This document shows, one piece after another, positions 57,967 to 58,920 of a stretch of DNA of 58,920 bases (the stretch's first letter is position 1; each line of letters opens with the position of its first letter). Under the pieces are notes generated by a model, which worked only from the letters and a program-made list of their open reading frames with translations, made no database searches and was not told the DNA's origin. The translations under genes and the position numbers were made by a program. The DNA is taken from assembly GCA_934426825.1 (NCBI GenBank), contig CAKRYI010000016.1, positions 1 to 58,920 on the forward strand, given 5' to 3'. The stretch is from an uncultured Acetatifactor sp. (GTDB lineage Bacteria > Bacillota > Clostridia > Lachnospirales > Lachnospiraceae).

Positions 57967-58715
57967 TGGCGAAAAAAAGATGCACTGCCATTGTCCTTGC
58001 GGCGGGAAGCGGCAGCAGAATGAAAAGCACCGTTGCAAAACAGTATTTGCCGCTTGCGGGCAAACCCTTGATTTGTCATGCCCTGCAGGCGGTGGAACAA
58101 TCGGAAATCATTGACGACTGTATTTTAGTGACCGGAGAGCAGGACATAGAATATGTGCGAGCGGAGATTGTGGCAAAATACGGTTTTCATAAAGTGACTG
58201 CCATTGTGGCGGGTGGCGCAGAGCGCTACCTGTCGGTTGCCAATGCGCTTGAAAAGATGGCGGAGGGCGGACTGAAGGTGCCGAACACCGACGGATATGT
58301 GTTTATCCACGACGGCGCAAGACCTTTTTTGACGGAGGCAATTTTGCAGAGAACCTATGACGCTGTTACGCAGTACCATGCCTGCGTGGCTGCCATGCCG
58401 GTGAAGGACACCGTGAAAATTGCGGACGAAAACGGGTTTGCGGCGCAGACACCGGACAGGAGATACGTGTGGGCAATCCAGACTCCGCAGGTGTTTGACA
58501 CCTTGTTGATTCAGGAGGCATACCGGAAATTGAAAGAAAATCTGCCGGAAATGAAACGGCAGGGAATCTCTGTCACGGATGACGCAGGGGTAGTGGAGAG
58601 GTTTACGGATTACAGGGTAAAACTGGTGGAAGGGGACTATTCCAACCTCAAAGTTACGACGCCGGAGGATATTCAGATTGCGGAAGCACTTTTGTCGAAA
58701 TCCGAAAACCCTTAA
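57966..58715 (+). CDS. ispD: 2-C-methyl-D-erythritol 4-phosphate cytidylyltransferase
   Basis: 249 residues of the MEP isoprenoid pathway. CTP-binding loop LAAGSGSRMKSTVAKQYLPL (with the key Arg and Lys), VAGGAERYLSVANAL, HDGARPFL, AAMPVKDTVKIADENGF, TPDRRYVWAIQTPQVF and TDDAGVVERF, all IspD signatures. The last residues (DIQIAEALLSK) match the dimer end. The start overlaps the tsaD stop, so it is translationally coupled. A weak A/T-rich hairpin follows at 58705-58730. Confidence 0.94.
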   Translation: MAKKRCTAIVLAAGSGSRMKSTVAKQYLPLAGKPLICHALQAVEQSEIIDDCILVTGEQDIEYVRAEIVAKYGFHKVTAIVAGGAERYLSVANALEKMAEGGLKVPNTDGYVFIHDGARPFLTEAILQRTYDAVTQYHACVAAMPVKDTVKIADENGFAAQTPDRRYVWAIQTPQVFDTLLIQEAYRKLKENLPEMKRQGISVTDDAGVVERFTDYRVKLVEGDYSNLKVTTPEDIQIAEALLSKSENP

Positions 58716-58730
58716 AAATAGGGGCTTTTA
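58705..58730 (+). terminator. Weak terminator after ispD
   Basis: AAAACCC (58705-58711) can pair with GGGGCTTTT (58721-58729) with one bulged C; the U-rich end is part of the stem. Low strength. Confidence 0.45.
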
Positions 58731-58771
58731 TGCGGCTCAAAAAAAGAAATGAAAAATTGTGTAAAAAGTTG

Positions 58772-58800
58772 TTGACAGGGAAACCTCTTTTTGTTAGAAT
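58772..58800 (+). promoter_or_regulatory. tRNA-Ser promoter
   Basis: TTGACA (58772-58777) and TAGAAT (58795-58800), 17 bp apart, about 32 bp before the mature tRNA. Confidence 0.75.
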
Positions 58801-58832
58801 AATTTTTGCCGCTGAGAGAGCGGAACACGCTT

Positions 58833-58918
58833 GGAGAGATATCGAAGTGGTCATAACGAGGCGGTCTTGAAAACCGTTTGTCCGCAAGGGCGCGTGGGTT
58901 CGAATCCCACTCTCTCCG
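58833..58918 (+). tRNA. tRNA-Ser (anticodon UGA)
   Basis: An 86-nt class II tRNA. Acceptor GGAGAGA (58833-58839) pairs with TCTCTCC (58911-58917), discriminator G58918. Anticodon loop CTTGAAA places TGA at 58868-58870. A long variable arm (TTGTCCGCAAGGGCGC region) and the T loop GGTTCGAATCC confirm a serine tRNA. No CCA is encoded, so it needs RNase Z-type processing and CCA addition. The window ends two bases later. Confidence 0.95.
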
Positions 58919-58920
58919 TT

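Overview
The window is chromosomal DNA of a Gram-positive, low-to-medium GC anaerobe of the class Clostridia. It is most likely a gut Lachnospiraceae butyrate producer. The signs are: a complete thl-crt-hbd-bcd-etfB-etfA operon plus ptb-buk; a bile salt hydrolase; surface proteins with a Firmicutes sorting signal (an xPxTG variant); strong GGAGG ribosome binding sites; a prfB gene with the RF2 programmed frameshift; and long-form hpf. No prophage, complete insertion sequence, rRNA operon or CRISPR array was seen.

Layout. (1) 1-7.5 kb is accessory and partly decayed. It holds a REP-like hairpin repeat, an alpha/beta-hydrolase remnant, a DUF1697 gene, a metallo-hydrolase, a run of fused gene fragments (AraC, ABC ATPase, a HEPN-like DUF6548-type gene), a bile salt hydrolase, CorA, a histidine phosphatase, and an AbiE-type toxin-antitoxin locus with an intact antitoxin and a broken toxin. 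(2) 7.5-15.8 kb carries a TPR/DUF4037 protein, a small conserved-looking protein, an SDR probably acting on EF-P, thioredoxin reductase, a secreted NlpC/P60 hydrolase, a DnaA-box cluster, hpf and an M23 peptidase whose start codon lies inside the hpf terminator. (3) 15.9-22.1 kb is the butyrate operon, converting two acetyl-CoA to butyryl-CoA, with Bcd/Etf as the electron-bifurcating step. (4) 22.2-36.5 kb is a surface and membrane block: a 1903-residue beta-helix adhesin with a sortase signal, YbaK, a chemoreceptor, and a translationally coupled pair of an MMPL/RND transporter and a GLUG-repeat surface protein, then a HAD phosphatase. (5) 36.7-38.8 kb is ptb-buk, which turns butyryl-CoA into butyrate with ATP gain and so completes the pathway of region 3. 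(6) 38.9-47.8 kb holds an HD-GYP c-di-GMP phosphodiesterase, secA, prfB, two small membrane proteins and Tex with an unusual basic insert. (7) 47.8-52.7 kb holds an FMN riboswitch controlling the riboflavin transporter ribU, then a MacAB-like ABC efflux operon. (8) 52.8-58.9 kb holds a YcxB-like protein and the tRNA t6A genes tsaE-tsaB-rimI and tsaD, interleaved with RNase Z, a small CxxC protein and a DUF6715-type protein, then ispD and a tRNA-Ser(UGA) at the edge.

The genes form no single new machine that can be proved from sequence alone. The best candidates for undescribed biology are: the MMPL plus GLUG-protein pair with its glycine-every-four-residues tail; the giant three-block adhesin; the four-box DnaA cluster upstream of hpf; the terminator that overlaps the M23 start; and the hairpin that splits thl from the rest of the butyrate operon. 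The butyrate, adhesin, chemoreceptor and ptb-buk block sits between hpf and secA, which are neighbours in many Firmicutes. This suggests about 25 kb was inserted or rearranged into an otherwise conserved neighbourhood.
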